Source: Magnetococcales bacterium
GTDB lineage: Bacteria; Pseudomonadota; Magnetococcia; Magnetococcales; JADGCL01
NCBI GenBank assembly: GCA_015229005.1
Contig: JADGCL010000014.1
Span: 1-52,164, forward strand
Length of the DNA: 52,164 nt
Reading direction: 5' to 3'
Shown here: positions 18,001 through 25,522 of the stretch, piece by piece
Numbering within the stretch: position 1 is the stretch's first letter
Layout of the letters: every line of letters begins with the position of its first letter
Notes under the pieces: model-generated
Told to the model about the DNA's origin: nothing
Database searches by the model: none
What the model saw: the letters and a program-made list of their open reading frames with translations, nothing else
Position numbers and translations under genes: made by a program

Positions 18001-18142
18001 CCAGGATGCGGCCGGAATCCGCCGGCTGCAACGACTGATGCCGGAAACAATGGTCGAGATCCCGGTCGGACCAGCTTTGGAGGAACACATGAACCGGGTT
18101 TTGCCGATCTACCGCGCGATCTTCGAGGTCCCCTCCCCGTGA
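15041..18142 (+). CDS. glnE: Bifunctional glutamine synthetase adenylyltransferase/deadenylase
   Basis: A 1033-residue enzyme that adenylates and de-adenylates glutamine synthetase in response to PII. Two homologous nucleotidyltransferase domains are visible: GMGKLGARELNFSSDIDLIF (about residues 220-240) and AMGKLGGGELNYASDLDLIF (about 748-768), each with the metal-binding DxD. Each is followed by its RLRPxGxxG motif (DLRLRPEGESG, DMRLRPSGNSG) and a helical GlnD-type linker. It is somewhat longer than the usual 950 or so because of an acidic, low-complexity N-terminus. ATG 15041 follows CGAGGAGA; the open frame extends much further upstream only as antisense to the AsmA-like gene. Confidence 0.96.
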   Translation: MGEGEDEGEAVPWDETTRQLLTLVPEVEAAILAEARLTADPGAVSGNVSRWATDFARDRPDVLPLLATALADPVWRRRLVRVAGNSPFLSHVMLRWPEFFADCHLSGQGPEAPTRRPRASELPAREVATRELIEALPRASTWEEAATLLRRHKHRQFLMLGFLDLADELELSEVTEWLSDIAEGCLEAALRWTQGELGKRHGKPRLTESTDHETARFVVLGMGKLGARELNFSSDIDLIFLCEDDQGETNGPRPIANKSYFARLSQELSRLIGERTADGRVFRVDLRLRPEGESGALCLSSRAAETYYESWGWTWERAAMIKARPVAGDLSLGEAFLTNLFPFVYRRYLDFAALDGIRRMKEKIDLKMGNAEDYTRNIKLGYGGIREIEFIVQSQQLIHGGKKPALQVRRTLDALQQMHLLGLISGESAAFLTEAYIFLRRVEHRLQIVREEQTHSLPTEPEGLAQLARRLGLADAATFSRRLKQVTDGVFAIYNGLFFEAGRQQTAPPDPTIAALFSLEMTTDRFHEAVTAAGFTHPEAAMGLIALLRHGPRGSALTESMQEWLTRLGPSLLAAIREAPDQDLALQHTERFLLRLGHRVHYLAMLVEKPKLMTLLVRLFGSSRLLSRYFNDHPELLDRFVTPGFLDHFRSRGEMGRELAREMAEADDLEARFRIIREFKNSEVLRLGVRDLSGLAELSEVMAGLSGVADVVLIETLEGARRELVGRHGSPVWCDATGEKRPVPFAIVAMGKLGGGELNYASDLDLIFIHGNEGDGGSTDGDRPLDNSLFFTRLGQKIITNLTTLTQHGKLYELDMRLRPSGNSGPLVTSLAAFLKYQHEEAWTWEHQALTRARIVVAEEALARTLTEELQAVIRKPREIGRLRREVDEMRERMFADKKPPPGVIDIKQSRGGIVDIEFITQYLILAHADRHPQLMRRNVTNALLTAGDLGLLDRKVAATLLEAYGFLRLLENRLRLLHDRSENRLPQDAAGIRRLQRLMPETMVEIPVGPALEEHMNRVLPIYRAIFEVPSP

Positions 18143-18246
18143 TCGGGGGGAGAGGGATGCGCCTCGGGAAGGCTCCGCGATCGGGGGGCGAAATGCGCCT
18201 CCGGGAGACTTCGTGGTCAGGAAGAGGCCTGCGCCCTGGGGAGATA
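18141..18246. repeat. Degenerate tandem repeat, unit about 37 bp
   Basis: Two clear units, 18141-18178 and 18179-18215, both start GATCGGGGGG and share ATGCGCCTC(C)GGGA. A third, more diverged unit (TGCGCCCTGGGGAGA) follows. It lies between the convergent glnE and CHAT-like genes. No terminator with a T-run is seen here. Confidence 0.55.
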
Positions 18247-19362
18247 TCAGGGGCAAGGCCAGGGAGAATATCGGGCCGGCAGCGCCCACACCCCCGAAGA
18301 GGGCCATTTTTCCTGGACCTGCCTCCCGGCCATGGTCAAGGCCGGCCCTCCGGCCCCAGTCCCGGAGAGGGATTCCCGATAGTACCCGAGAAGAAAGGCC
18401 CTCCCCGCCCCTCCTTCCCCCGGAAACAGCGGCCAGGAGAGGGCCAGAGGCGCTCCGTGGGCCGCCAGATCGACGCAAAGACCGGCGATGGCCGCAGTGG
18501 GAAGGCTCTCCTGCTCCCTCCCCGGCGAGAGAATGACCTCCTTTACCGCTGTGCCGGCGATGACCTGCTCGACCAGTTCCCGACCCGAAACGGGTTCCGG
18601 CTCCTGCAACCCGGTCGGCTCCCAGAAGAAATAGCCCCGCTGCCGATGCAAACGGCACTCGCCGCACAGGTGCAGCCGGGTGGCCTGGGTTTCGCACAGC
18701 CGATCCCTCAGTTCGGTGAGGGGAGGCCGATCGGTGGGTGCCCAGCCGAAGAGGTTCGGCCACCCCGGGAGGGTCGCCACTTCGCTGCACGCAGCCGACG
18801 GAAAACCGATGGCGCGAAGCACCTCCGCCGGAGCCGCCAATAGAAGCGACGCGGGTGTGACCCGCCCCTGCTCCGACCACCGCTCGAGACAAATGGACCC
18901 GACCGCCGACCCGGTCTCCCCGACCGCGGGAGCGATGGCCCGAAAAAGGGTCACTTCCGGCTCCAAGGCGATCGGCCCCCCTCCCGGAAGACGGGTCAAT
19001 TCCCAGGGGAGGTTCAGGAGTTCCAGCTCGGGAGAGATGAGGGCGATGGTCAGATGGCTTCGTTCCTCTTCCCTCGGATCCGCTCGCAATTTCTCCCAGA
19101 AAGGGGCAAAGCAGGCGTCGAACAACTCGATCCCGAGGGAAAGCAACAACTCGCTCACCATCGGCGCCGCCGTTCCCGGACGGGTGGCCTGACGAAACCC
19201 TTCCACCATCGACCGCAGCGCCACGAAACGCACGAAGGAAACGGTCCCCCGCCAGCTCCGCCCCGAGGGCAGCGCCCTGGCGCCGATCGAAAGCGGCGCC
19301 CGAGGGCTTTCCCCTCTGGTCAATTCCACCACCAGGATGGGCAGAAGCGGAGAGGGGCTCAT
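18247..19362 (-). CDS. CHAT-domain-like protein lacking the catalytic His and Cys
   Basis: A 371-residue protein. The segment LNLPWELTRLPGGGPIALEP followed by VTLFRA matches the start of the caspase-like CHAT domain. The later GAPLALSWPLFPGEGGAGRA and FLLGYYRESLSGTGAG match its closing half. Where CHAT peptidases have HxCHG, this protein reads LHLCGECR, so the catalytic histidine position is not His-Gly; where they have NACES, it reads LSPGREQES, with no cysteine. It therefore looks like an inactive CHAT fold, perhaps a binding or scaffold protein. ATG 19362 overlaps the mtaD stop as ATGA, so it is the last gene of the bamE-mtiP-mtaD operon. The assignment rests on motif recall, without a profile search. 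Confidence 0.62.
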   Translation of the reverse strand: MSPSPLLPILVVELTRGESPRAPLSIGARALPSGRSWRGTVSFVRFVALRSMVEGFRQATRPGTAAPMVSELLLSLGIELFDACFAPFWEKLRADPREEERSHLTIALISPELELLNLPWELTRLPGGGPIALEPEVTLFRAIAPAVGETGSAVGSICLERWSEQGRVTPASLLLAAPAEVLRAIGFPSAACSEVATLPGWPNLFGWAPTDRPPLTELRDRLCETQATRLHLCGECRLHRQRGYFFWEPTGLQEPEPVSGRELVEQVIAGTAVKEVILSPGREQESLPTAAIAGLCVDLAAHGAPLALSWPLFPGEGGAGRAFLLGYYRESLSGTGAGGPALTMAGRQVQEKWPSSGVWALPARYSPWPCP

Positions 19363-20615
19363 CGACAAAGCCGGCGGGCCTGTGCTGCCGCCTCGCGGCG
19401 AATCTCCGCCTCCCCCGCGATCACGCGGTGGCGCATCAGCACCCGACCGGCGACGACCGCCGTGTCGACCACCTGCCCGGAGGCGGCATAGACCAGATCG
19501 GAGATGAAATCATGGCCGGGACAGAGTTCGGGCGCCTCCCGATCGATGAGCAGAAAATCGGCCCTCTCCCCCACCTCCACCCGACCGCTTCCCCCCAGAA
19601 GGGGCGCCATCCGCCCGGTCGCCAGGCGCCAGCACTCCGCAGCCGGAAGGAGGGTTGGGTCGGCCTGCGCCTGCTTCTGCAGGAGGGCCAGGATCTTCAT
19701 GTCCTGAAACAGATCCAGGCCGTTGTTGGTGGCCGGGCCATCGGTGCCCAGCGCCAGGGGAATCCCCCGGCGCTGGGCTGCGGAATAGGGAAAGACCCCG
19801 CCCACGGCCAGCTTCATGTTGGAGACCGGATTGGTGACGAGGGTCGCCCCCCGCGCGGCGATGAGATCCAACTCCTCCGCATCCAGATGGACCCCGTGCG
19901 CCAGGAGTACCCGGGGATGCAACAGTCCGACCCGATCCAGGAGAAAGGCCGGACGCAGACCGGTGCGTTCCAGGGAATCGGTCACCTCCCGGCGGGTCTC
20001 GGCCAGATGGAGCTGCACCGCCACCCCCCGCTCGGCGGCAAACCCGGCCACCCATTCAAGATTCTCCAGGCTTACGGAGTAGATCGCGTGCGGGGTCACG
20101 GTGAGGTGGATGCGCTCCGAGTATCGCGACGACTCCTCGTGGAGGCGAATCGCCTCTTCGCGGCACCACCGCCCCTGCTCGGGACCGGCGACATCGATCA
20201 TCGGTACACCGAGGGCGCACCTCAGCCCCATCTCTTCCACCGCCCTGGCCATCCCATGGAAGTGCCAGTACATGTCCCAGAAGACGAGCGTCCCCGAGCG
20301 AATCATCTCGAGACAGGCGAGTCGGGTCCCCCAGTAGACGCTCTCCTCGTCCATCCGCGCCTCGACCGGCCAGAGGCGGTCCCGCAGCAGAGTGTCGAGA
20401 GGAAGGTCGTCGCCAAAGCCGCGAAAGAGGGTCATCGCCGCGTGGGTATGGCCATTGACCAATCCGGGCATGATCGCCATGCCCCCGGCGTCGATCCGGG
20501 GAACCTCGGGAGGAGCCTCGAGCCCGGGGCCGATGGCCGCGATCCGTCCCGCAACCACCTTGAGGTCACACCCCCCCCGATCCGGGATCCAACCGTTACG
20601 CACCAATAGATCCAC
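19359..20615 (-). CDS. mtaD: 5-methylthioadenosine/S-adenosylhomocysteine deaminase (TRZ/ATZ amidohydrolase)
   Basis: A 418-residue amidohydrolase. PGLVNGHTHAAMTLFRG (metal-binding HxH), VQLHLAETRREV, LLAHGVHLDAEE and LALGTDGPATNNGLDLFQDM are the conserved metal and active-site blocks of the MtaD/TrzA group, which turns methylthioadenosine into methylthioinosine or SAH into S-inosylhomocysteine. GTG 20615 follows GAGGAG. The next gene upstream encodes a methylthioinosine-type phosphorylase 15 bases away, which supports MTA as substrate. Confidence 0.92.
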   Translation of the reverse strand: MDLLVRNGWIPDRGGCDLKVVAGRIAAIGPGLEAPPEVPRIDAGGMAIMPGLVNGHTHAAMTLFRGFGDDLPLDTLLRDRLWPVEARMDEESVYWGTRLACLEMIRSGTLVFWDMYWHFHGMARAVEEMGLRCALGVPMIDVAGPEQGRWCREEAIRLHEESSRYSERIHLTVTPHAIYSVSLENLEWVAGFAAERGVAVQLHLAETRREVTDSLERTGLRPAFLLDRVGLLHPRVLLAHGVHLDAEELDLIAARGATLVTNPVSNMKLAVGGVFPYSAAQRRGIPLALGTDGPATNNGLDLFQDMKILALLQKQAQADPTLLPAAECWRLATGRMAPLLGGSGRVEVGERADFLLIDREAPELCPGHDFISDLVYAASGQVVDTAVVAGRVLMRHRVIAGEAEIRREAAAQARRLCR

Positions 20616-20630
20616 AACCAGACTCCTCGA

Positions 20631-21359
20631 TCAGCGCAGCAGGTCGACCAGGGTCTCGATGGTTTGCACGAGCCGCGCCTCGTTCCGGCGGGCGAGGGCC
20701 TTGAACGTCGTCAGCTCCAGGGGAGGTCCGTCGATTCCGTTGGCGAAGTTGTCGACCATGGCGATCACCGCGTAAGGGATGCCCAACTCCCCGGCAAGGA
20801 TGGCCTCGGAGGCGGCGGTCATCCCGACGAGATGACAATGGGGCTGGTGAAAGCGAATCTCCGCCGGGGTTTCGAAGCGGGGTCCCACGCTCTGCCAGTA
20901 GACCCCACCGACGTGCGGCAGGGGCATCCCCGAGCGCCGCCAGGCCTCCAGGAGCGTGTCGCGCCACTCGCGATCGAATCCGGCGGTGCGGTGCCCTCGG
21001 GCATCGTCGAAGAAGGAGATGCCCAGGTGCGGAGCGAAAAAATCATCCGGCATCACCAGGGTCCCCGGAGGCAGCTCCGGGCGAAGGCTGCCCACCGAGG
21101 CAACCGCCAGGATTCGACCCGCCCCGGCGTGTTCGAGCGCAGCCAGGTGCGCCTTGTGGTTGACCCGATGCGGCGGCACATAATGCGCCACCCCGTGGCG
21201 CTGGAGAAAAAGTCCGCCGGCGAAATGCGACAGCTCGACCTCGCCGTAGGGGGTCGCGACTCTCCGCACCGGGGCCGAACGAAACCGCTCCGCCTCCCTC
21301 AGGCCCGACCCCCCGATCAAGGCAAGGGCGCCCTGCGGCGCCCCCTTCGTAGCCACCAT
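20631..21359 (-). CDS. S-methyl-5'-thioinosine phosphorylase (MTAP/PNP family)
   Basis: A 242-residue nucleoside phosphorylase. ALIGGSGL has the phosphate-binding loop start, RHGVAHYVPPHRVNHKAHL is the phosphate/ribose motif, and GPRFETPAEIRF with MTAASEAILAGELGIPYAVI is the MTAP/PNP-2 signature. In Pseudomonas a close relative prefers methylthioinosine. Here it sits directly before mtaD and 3 bases after bamE, which strongly suggests the route MTA to methylthioinosine to hypoxanthine plus methylthioribose 1-phosphate. Substrate choice against MTA itself cannot be proved from sequence. Confidence 0.88.
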   Translation of the reverse strand: MVATKGAPQGALALIGGSGLREAERFRSAPVRRVATPYGEVELSHFAGGLFLQRHGVAHYVPPHRVNHKAHLAALEHAGAGRILAVASVGSLRPELPPGTLVMPDDFFAPHLGISFFDDARGHRTAGFDREWRDTLLEAWRRSGMPLPHVGGVYWQSVGPRFETPAEIRFHQPHCHLVGMTAASEAILAGELGIPYAVIAMVDNFANGIDGPPLELTTFKALARRNEARLVQTIETLVDLLR

Positions 21360-21362
21360 ATC

Positions 21363-22217
21363 CTACCGAAAAGGTCGCCAGTTGTCGGCTTCTGGGGAGT
21401 CGGCCCCGGAGGCGGCGCTGCCACCGGCGGCAGGGGTCGGGGAAGCGCCCCCTCCCTTGCCGGCGGCCCCGCCCGAGGGGGCGACATCACCGCCGGAGAC
21501 AGCCCCCGAGGCCGCCTCAGCCGGGGCGGTAACGCTCGGATCGGCGCGGAAGAGCCCTTGCCACCACCCCGTATCCCGGTCGGAAAAGGTGGTGTCCGGG
21601 GGGGGCGCGACCTCCGTCGAGGTCGACGGACGATTCCAGGAGAATACCCGCTCCCACCACCGCTTTTCGCCCTCCTGGGCAGTCAGGCCCGACTTGTCGG
21701 GATCGAAGGGAGGGGCCTCGGCCCGGGGAGGATAGGCCGGCTCGATGTCGGCGTTTTCCCAATCCCAGAACCAGGACCACCACCCCCTCTCGCGATTCTT
21801 GCCCGAAACAGGGAGATCGTTGGGATCGAGCAAGGCATCGTCAAAATTACGTTTTACACCCGCCACCACACCCTCGGCATCGAAGGTGATCTCAAGGCGA
21901 TTGGCCACCCGGGAAAAGGTCCGCTGAATGTTGCGATAGCGGCGATCCTGGATATAAACCCACCGCTCCTCGCGGAAGGCATTGATCAGGGTCGGGGAGC
22001 CGAGAAGCTGCCTCACCTCGGCGCTGGTGGTCACCCCGGTCTTGATGGTGGCGACCGCCGCCGGGTCGAGGATGGTGCCCTTTTCGTGCATCACGGCCTG
22101 GCACCCGGCCAGGGCGAGGGCTAGAATGACCCCGATGACCGGTCGTCGGCACGAGTGCGCAACAAGGTCCCGGCGAGGGAATGCCTGACGTGTTCCTGGA
22201 CTGCGGGGAAGGATCAT
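21363..22217 (-). CDS. bamE: BamE-family outer-membrane lipoprotein with extended Trp-rich tail
   Basis: A 284-residue ORF. VIGVILALALAGCQA is a lipobox signal with lipid-accepting Cys39. Residues about 45-125 are the SmpA/BamE domain (IKTGVTTSAEVRQLLGSPT, WVYIQDRR, LEITFDAEGVVAGV), part of the BAM complex that folds beta-barrel proteins. After this, BamE proteins normally stop; here about 155 more residues follow. They contain three related Trp motifs: GWWSWFWDW (145-153), RWWERVFSW (186-194) and GWWQGLFRA (217-225), then a Gly/Ala/Pro tail. The 25-residue stretch before the signal suggests a later true start. It heads the operon with mtiP, mtaD and the CHAT-like gene and is divergent from the cytochrome bc1 chaperone gene. 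Confidence 0.87.
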   Translation of the reverse strand: MILPRSPGTRQAFPRRDLVAHSCRRPVIGVILALALAGCQAVMHEKGTILDPAAVATIKTGVTTSAEVRQLLGSPTLINAFREERWVYIQDRRYRNIQRTFSRVANRLEITFDAEGVVAGVKRNFDDALLDPNDLPVSGKNRERGWWSWFWDWENADIEPAYPPRAEAPPFDPDKSGLTAQEGEKRWWERVFSWNRPSTSTEVAPPPDTTFSDRDTGWWQGLFRADPSVTAPAEAASGAVSGGDVAPSGGAAGKGGGASPTPAAGGSAASGADSPEADNWRPFR

Positions 22218-22318
22218 GGCGGTTGTCCGGCGCTCTCGTTGGAGGGATTGACGGCGGTGGGTCGGGGCCCTGACACCAGGTTATCATAGCTTTACGGAAA
22301 TACGGGAGCAAAGAATCC

Positions 22319-22819
22319 ATGTCGTGGCTGGTCGACCGGTCGAAAAAAAAGCGCACTGATGCCGAGTGGCGGATACGCGCTTTGGCAATCCACGATCGCC
22401 TGGTCGCCCGGGCACTGGAGTTGGCCGGCGGCGGGCGGCTCGAAATGGAAGACGGGTTTGATTTGCGATTTGATCTGGTGGTACTGTTCGTCTCCCGGAC
22501 GTTGTACGCCCTGAACAATCGCGGCGATCAAGGACGCCGGCTGCAACAGGCATTGTGGGATGCCCTGTTCGAGGGGCTCGATCACAGCTTGCGTCAGCGC
22601 GGGGTTAATGATATCCGCATGGCGCCGCGCATGCGTCGCCTTTTCCGGGATGCCACCGGGCGGCGGGATGCCTACCTGGCGGCTTGGCGCGACGGGGACG
22701 ATCCGGCCATCCGTCGGGCAGTCGGTCGCAACGTTCTGAATGGCGCTGCCGGCGACGATCCCAGAGTGGCGGTTATCATTGCCGAATTCGAGTGGGCGGA
22801 CGGCCTATTGACGAAGTGA
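22319..22819 (+). CDS. Ubiquinol-cytochrome c chaperone family protein
   Basis: A 166-residue helical protein of the CBP3/UQCC1 type. FDLRFDLVVLFVSRTLYALN, QALWDALFEGLDHSLRQRGV and the MAPRMRRLF motif are family landmarks; KMRKF-like basic sequence before a YLAAW segment is typical. In mitochondria the relative helps cytochrome b assembly, and alphaproteobacterial versions commonly sit divergent from bamE, as here. This neighbourhood is one of the better hints to the organism's class. Confidence 0.9.
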   Translation: MSWLVDRSKKKRTDAEWRIRALAIHDRLVARALELAGGGRLEMEDGFDLRFDLVVLFVSRTLYALNNRGDQGRRLQQALWDALFEGLDHSLRQRGVNDIRMAPRMRRLFRDATGRRDAYLAAWRDGDDPAIRRAVGRNVLNGAAGDDPRVAVIIAEFEWADGLLTK

Positions 22820-22849
22820 ATCCTAAGTCAGGGGAGGAACGGAAATAAA

Positions 22850-24034
22850 ATGAACAAGCGGACGATCAAGGACGTGGCGTTGAAGGGCAAGCGGGTCTTC
22901 ATGCGGGTCGATTTCAACGTCCCCATGAAGAACGGCAAGGTGGGCGAGGACACCCGGATCCGTGGGGCCCTGCCGACCATCAAGTACGCCCTGGAACAGG
23001 GGGCACGTCTGGTCCTGGCCTCCCACATGGGGCGGCCGAAAGGGAAGCGCTCCCCCGAGTTCAGCCTGGCCCCCGTCGCCGACCGCCTCGGCGAGTTGTT
23101 GGGCAAGAAAGTGCCCTTGGCCCCCGACTGCGTCGGTCCCGAAGTCGAGGCTATGGTCAACAATCTGAAGGACGGCGAGTTGCTGCTGCTCGAGAACGTC
23201 CGCTTCCACGCCGGCGAGACCAAAAATGACCCCGTTCTCTCCGACGGCTTCGCCCGCCTGGCCGATGTCGCCGTCAACGACGCCTTCGGTACCGCCCATC
23301 GGGCTCACTCCTCCAACGTCGGCATTTCCGAGCGGGTGAAACCGGCGGTGGCCGGTCTCCTCATGGCCGACGAAATCAACTATTTCAACAAGGCCATGAC
23401 CTCCCCCGAGCACCCGGTCGTGGCGATCCTCGGCGGCGCCAAGGTCTCCACCAAAATCAATGTCATCGAGGCCCTCTTCGGCAAGGTCGACAAGATCCTC
23501 ATCGGTGGCGCCATGGCCTTCACCTTCTTCAAGGCCAAAGGGTTTCCCGTCGGCAAGTCCCTGGTCGAGGCCGACATGGTCGATATCGCCCAGAAGGCCA
23601 TGGACAAGGCCGCCTCGATGGGGGTCCAGCTCATCCTGCCGGTCGATGCCGTCGCCGCTGCGCAGATGGATGCCGGCGCCGTCACCTCGGTGGTGAACGT
23701 CGACGCCATGCCCGACGATCTGATGGGACTCGACATCGGTCCCAAGAGCGTCGAACTCTTCAAGCAGGCCCTCGTCGGTGTCAAGACGATCGTCTGGAAT
23801 GGTCCCATGGGGGTTTTCGAGATGGCGCCGTTCGCCTCGGGCACCATCAATCTCGGCAAGGCCGTCGCGGCGAGTTCCGCCCTCTCGGTCGTCGGTGGCG
23901 GTGACACCGACGCCGCCGTTCGGGCTGCCGGGGTGGCCGACAAGATCTCCTACATCTCGACCGGTGGTGGCGCCTTCCTCGAACTCATGGAAGGCAAGAC
24001 CCTCCCCGGCATCGCTGCCCTGGATAATGCCTGA
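22850..24034 (+). CDS. pgk: Phosphoglycerate kinase
   Basis: A 394-residue two-domain glycolytic enzyme transferring phosphate between 1,3-bisphosphoglycerate and [17 protein letters not shown] and [10 protein letters not shown] bind the substrate, GGAKVSTKI and [10 protein letters not shown] are the hinge and nucleotide site, and [13 protein letters not shown] with [13 protein letters not shown] close the C-domain. A GGGGAGGAA site precedes ATG 22850. tpiA is 1.5 kb downstream on the same strand with an opposite-facing glycosyltransferase between them, so the glycolytic genes are clustered but not one transcript. Confidence 0.98.
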   Translation: MNKRTIKDVALKGKRVFMRVDFNVPMKNGKVGEDTRIRGALPTIKYALEQGARLVLASHMGRPKGKRSPEFSLAPVADRLGELLGKKVPLAPDCVGPEVEAMVNNLKDGELLLLENVRFHAGETKNDPVLSDGFARLADVAVNDAFGTAHRAHSSNVGISERVKPAVAGLLMADEINYFNKAMTSPEHPVVAILGGAKVSTKINVIEALFGKVDKILIGGAMAFTFFKAKGFPVGKSLVEADMVDIAQKAMDKAASMGVQLILPVDAVAAAQMDAGAVTSVVNVDAMPDDLMGLDIGPKSVELFKQALVGVKTIVWNGPMGVFEMAPFASGTINLGKAVAASSALSVVGGGDTDAAVRAAGVADKISYISTGGGAFLELMEGKTLPGIAALDNA

Positions 24035-24115
24035 TCCGGCCATCGCAAGGCCTGCCCCCGCGCCGTTCACAACCTCTCGGCCCGGGGGCGGGTCGAGCGC
24101 CGGTTGATTCCGAGT

Positions 24116-24136
24116 CCCCCCCCTTCGGGGGGGGGG
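24116..24136 (+). terminator. Hairpin after pgk
   Basis: Eight C residues (24116-24123), a TTC loop and ten G residues form a GC-only stem flanked by AGT and CT. No T-run follows on the plus strand. It lies between the convergent pgk and glycosyltransferase genes and could stop transcription from either side. Confidence 0.5.
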
Positions 24137-24147
24137 CTGCTTGGCAG

Positions 24148-25161
24148 TCAGCGCCTCCCCCCACCTCCCCCTTTCCCCAGGCGCCGGTATTGGCGCACGG
24201 CCTTGTCGATCGCCCGATGAAAGCGCCGGGAAAAAAGAGAGATATCGAATTCTTTTCTGACCTGCCGGCGTGCTTCCTCCCCCATATGCGCCGCCAACTC
24301 CCGATCGTCGATAAGCCGTTTTGCCAGCCCATTCAACTCGTCCGGAGTCTCAGCAAGGAAGCCGCTGACCCCATGTACCACCGGCGAGGTCGGGTGGCGA
24401 TTGCCCAGGATCGGGAGCCCGGCGGCCATCGCCTCCAGGCTCGCCATGTTGTAGCCATCCTCGAGGTCGGGGTGGGCGGTGTGGATGAAAAAACGATGCC
24501 TCCGGAGGAGTCCCTTCAAGTCGTCCCAACTTTCCGAGGGCGCGACCCCGGGCATCTCCGGGTTGTGGCCGACGATGGTCACGGGGAGGTCGGCAAAGGC
24601 CCGTTCGTGAAAATCCCAGGCCAGGATCCGACGCTTCTGTTGAATCTGGTTGGCCACCCGCACTCCAGCCGCCACCTCCCCCGACCAGGGAAGATAGGCG
24701 TCGCAGTCGACCCCATTGGGGACCACATCGTCGGGAAACCCCCAGGAGCGCCCTTTCATCGACGACACCGCGACCCCGATACCACCGGTCAGGGTCAGGT
24801 ATCGGCGAATGATACCGGAGATGCGCTGCGGCTCGTCCGCCGCAGCATCCACGGCCAGACGCCCCTCCAGGGTGGCGTGAAACACTATGATCCGAGCTGC
24901 GGCAACCAGCTTGACATCCATCAGATCGGTCATATTGTGGGCAATCACACAGTCGTACCGGTTCCCCGGGGCATGCGCCGCCTCCAGAGAGATCAAGCGT
25001 GCATTGGCAGGAACCGGGCGGACGTGGGTGTCCCAGGAGGGAGTATAGCGATTGGGCAGTCCGTCGATGATATCGACCCGGGCATCCAGATAGCCCAGTT
25101 GGTGAACCCAGGCCTCATGGCAGTTCAGGGTCAGAAGCCGCCAACATTTCTTGTCGCTCAT
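24148..25161 (-). CDS. Glycosyltransferase, GT4-like
   Basis: A 337-residue protein with the GT-B layout. The N-terminal half has VIAHNMTDLMD and VVPNGVDCDAYLPW, where the sugar-nucleotide enzymes of this group have their domain junction. The C-terminal half carries EDGYNMASLEAMAAGLPILG (near residues 236-255), the E-x7-E motif of retaining GT4 enzymes. It ends in a basic Gly/Arg tail. Likely role is sugar transfer to an envelope polysaccharide or lipid; no substrate can be given. GGAGAGAG precedes the ATG. It stands alone, opposite to pgk and tpiA. Confidence 0.85.
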   Translation of the reverse strand: MSDKKCWRLLTLNCHEAWVHQLGYLDARVDIIDGLPNRYTPSWDTHVRPVPANARLISLEAAHAPGNRYDCVIAHNMTDLMDVKLVAAARIIVFHATLEGRLAVDAAADEPQRISGIIRRYLTLTGGIGVAVSSMKGRSWGFPDDVVPNGVDCDAYLPWSGEVAAGVRVANQIQQKRRILAWDFHERAFADLPVTIVGHNPEMPGVAPSESWDDLKGLLRRHRFFIHTAHPDLEDGYNMASLEAMAAGLPILGNRHPTSPVVHGVSGFLAETPDELNGLAKRLIDDRELAAHMGEEARRQVRKEFDISLFSRRFHRAIDKAVRQYRRLGKGGGGGRR

Positions 25162-25257
25162 GCATCTCTCTCCGCGAATAACTCAAAACGGGTGCCGCGC
25201 CATCATAGCCTCCCCGGTCAATACCTGACCACGATCCGGATTCGAGGGGGAGCGGCG

Positions 25258-25286
25258 TTGACTTCAGTCGACAATTCTCCTAGCAT
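25258..25286 (+). promoter_or_regulatory. Candidate promoter upstream of tpiA
   Basis: TTGACT (25258-25263) and TAGCAT (25281-25286) are 17 bases apart in the 361-base gap 25162-25522. The spacer begins with a GTTGAC..GTCGAC near-palindrome. The rest of the gap holds a 12-bp tandem repeat and no gene that I can support. Confidence 0.5.
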
Positions 25287-25344
25287 CCCATGGTTTTGGG
25301 GCGGGGAAGGGTGCGCAGTCGGAGCCGCGTGGCTTGAAGGGGTC

Positions 25345-25381
25345 GGCCAAAGTGGGCGGCAAAGTGGGCGGCAAAGTGGTC
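25345..25381. repeat. Short tandem repeat, GGCAAAGTGGGC x3
   Basis: Three consecutive copies of a 12-13 base unit: GGCCAAAGTGGGC (25345-25357), GGCAAAGTGGGC (25358-25369) and GGCAAAGTGGTC (25370-25381), in the leader between the candidate promoter and tpiA. Confidence 0.85.
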
Positions 25382-25522
25382 GCTCGCCGCCCAGGATGAT
25401 CCCCCCCCCACCCAGGACTCTGCGAATACGGTCAATGGACGGTGCCCCCGGGTTTTCCTCCGGGTCCCGGGGCGGCGTCCCGTTTCTTTGGAATGGCGTT
25501 CAGGCACCTTAGGGAGACTCTC

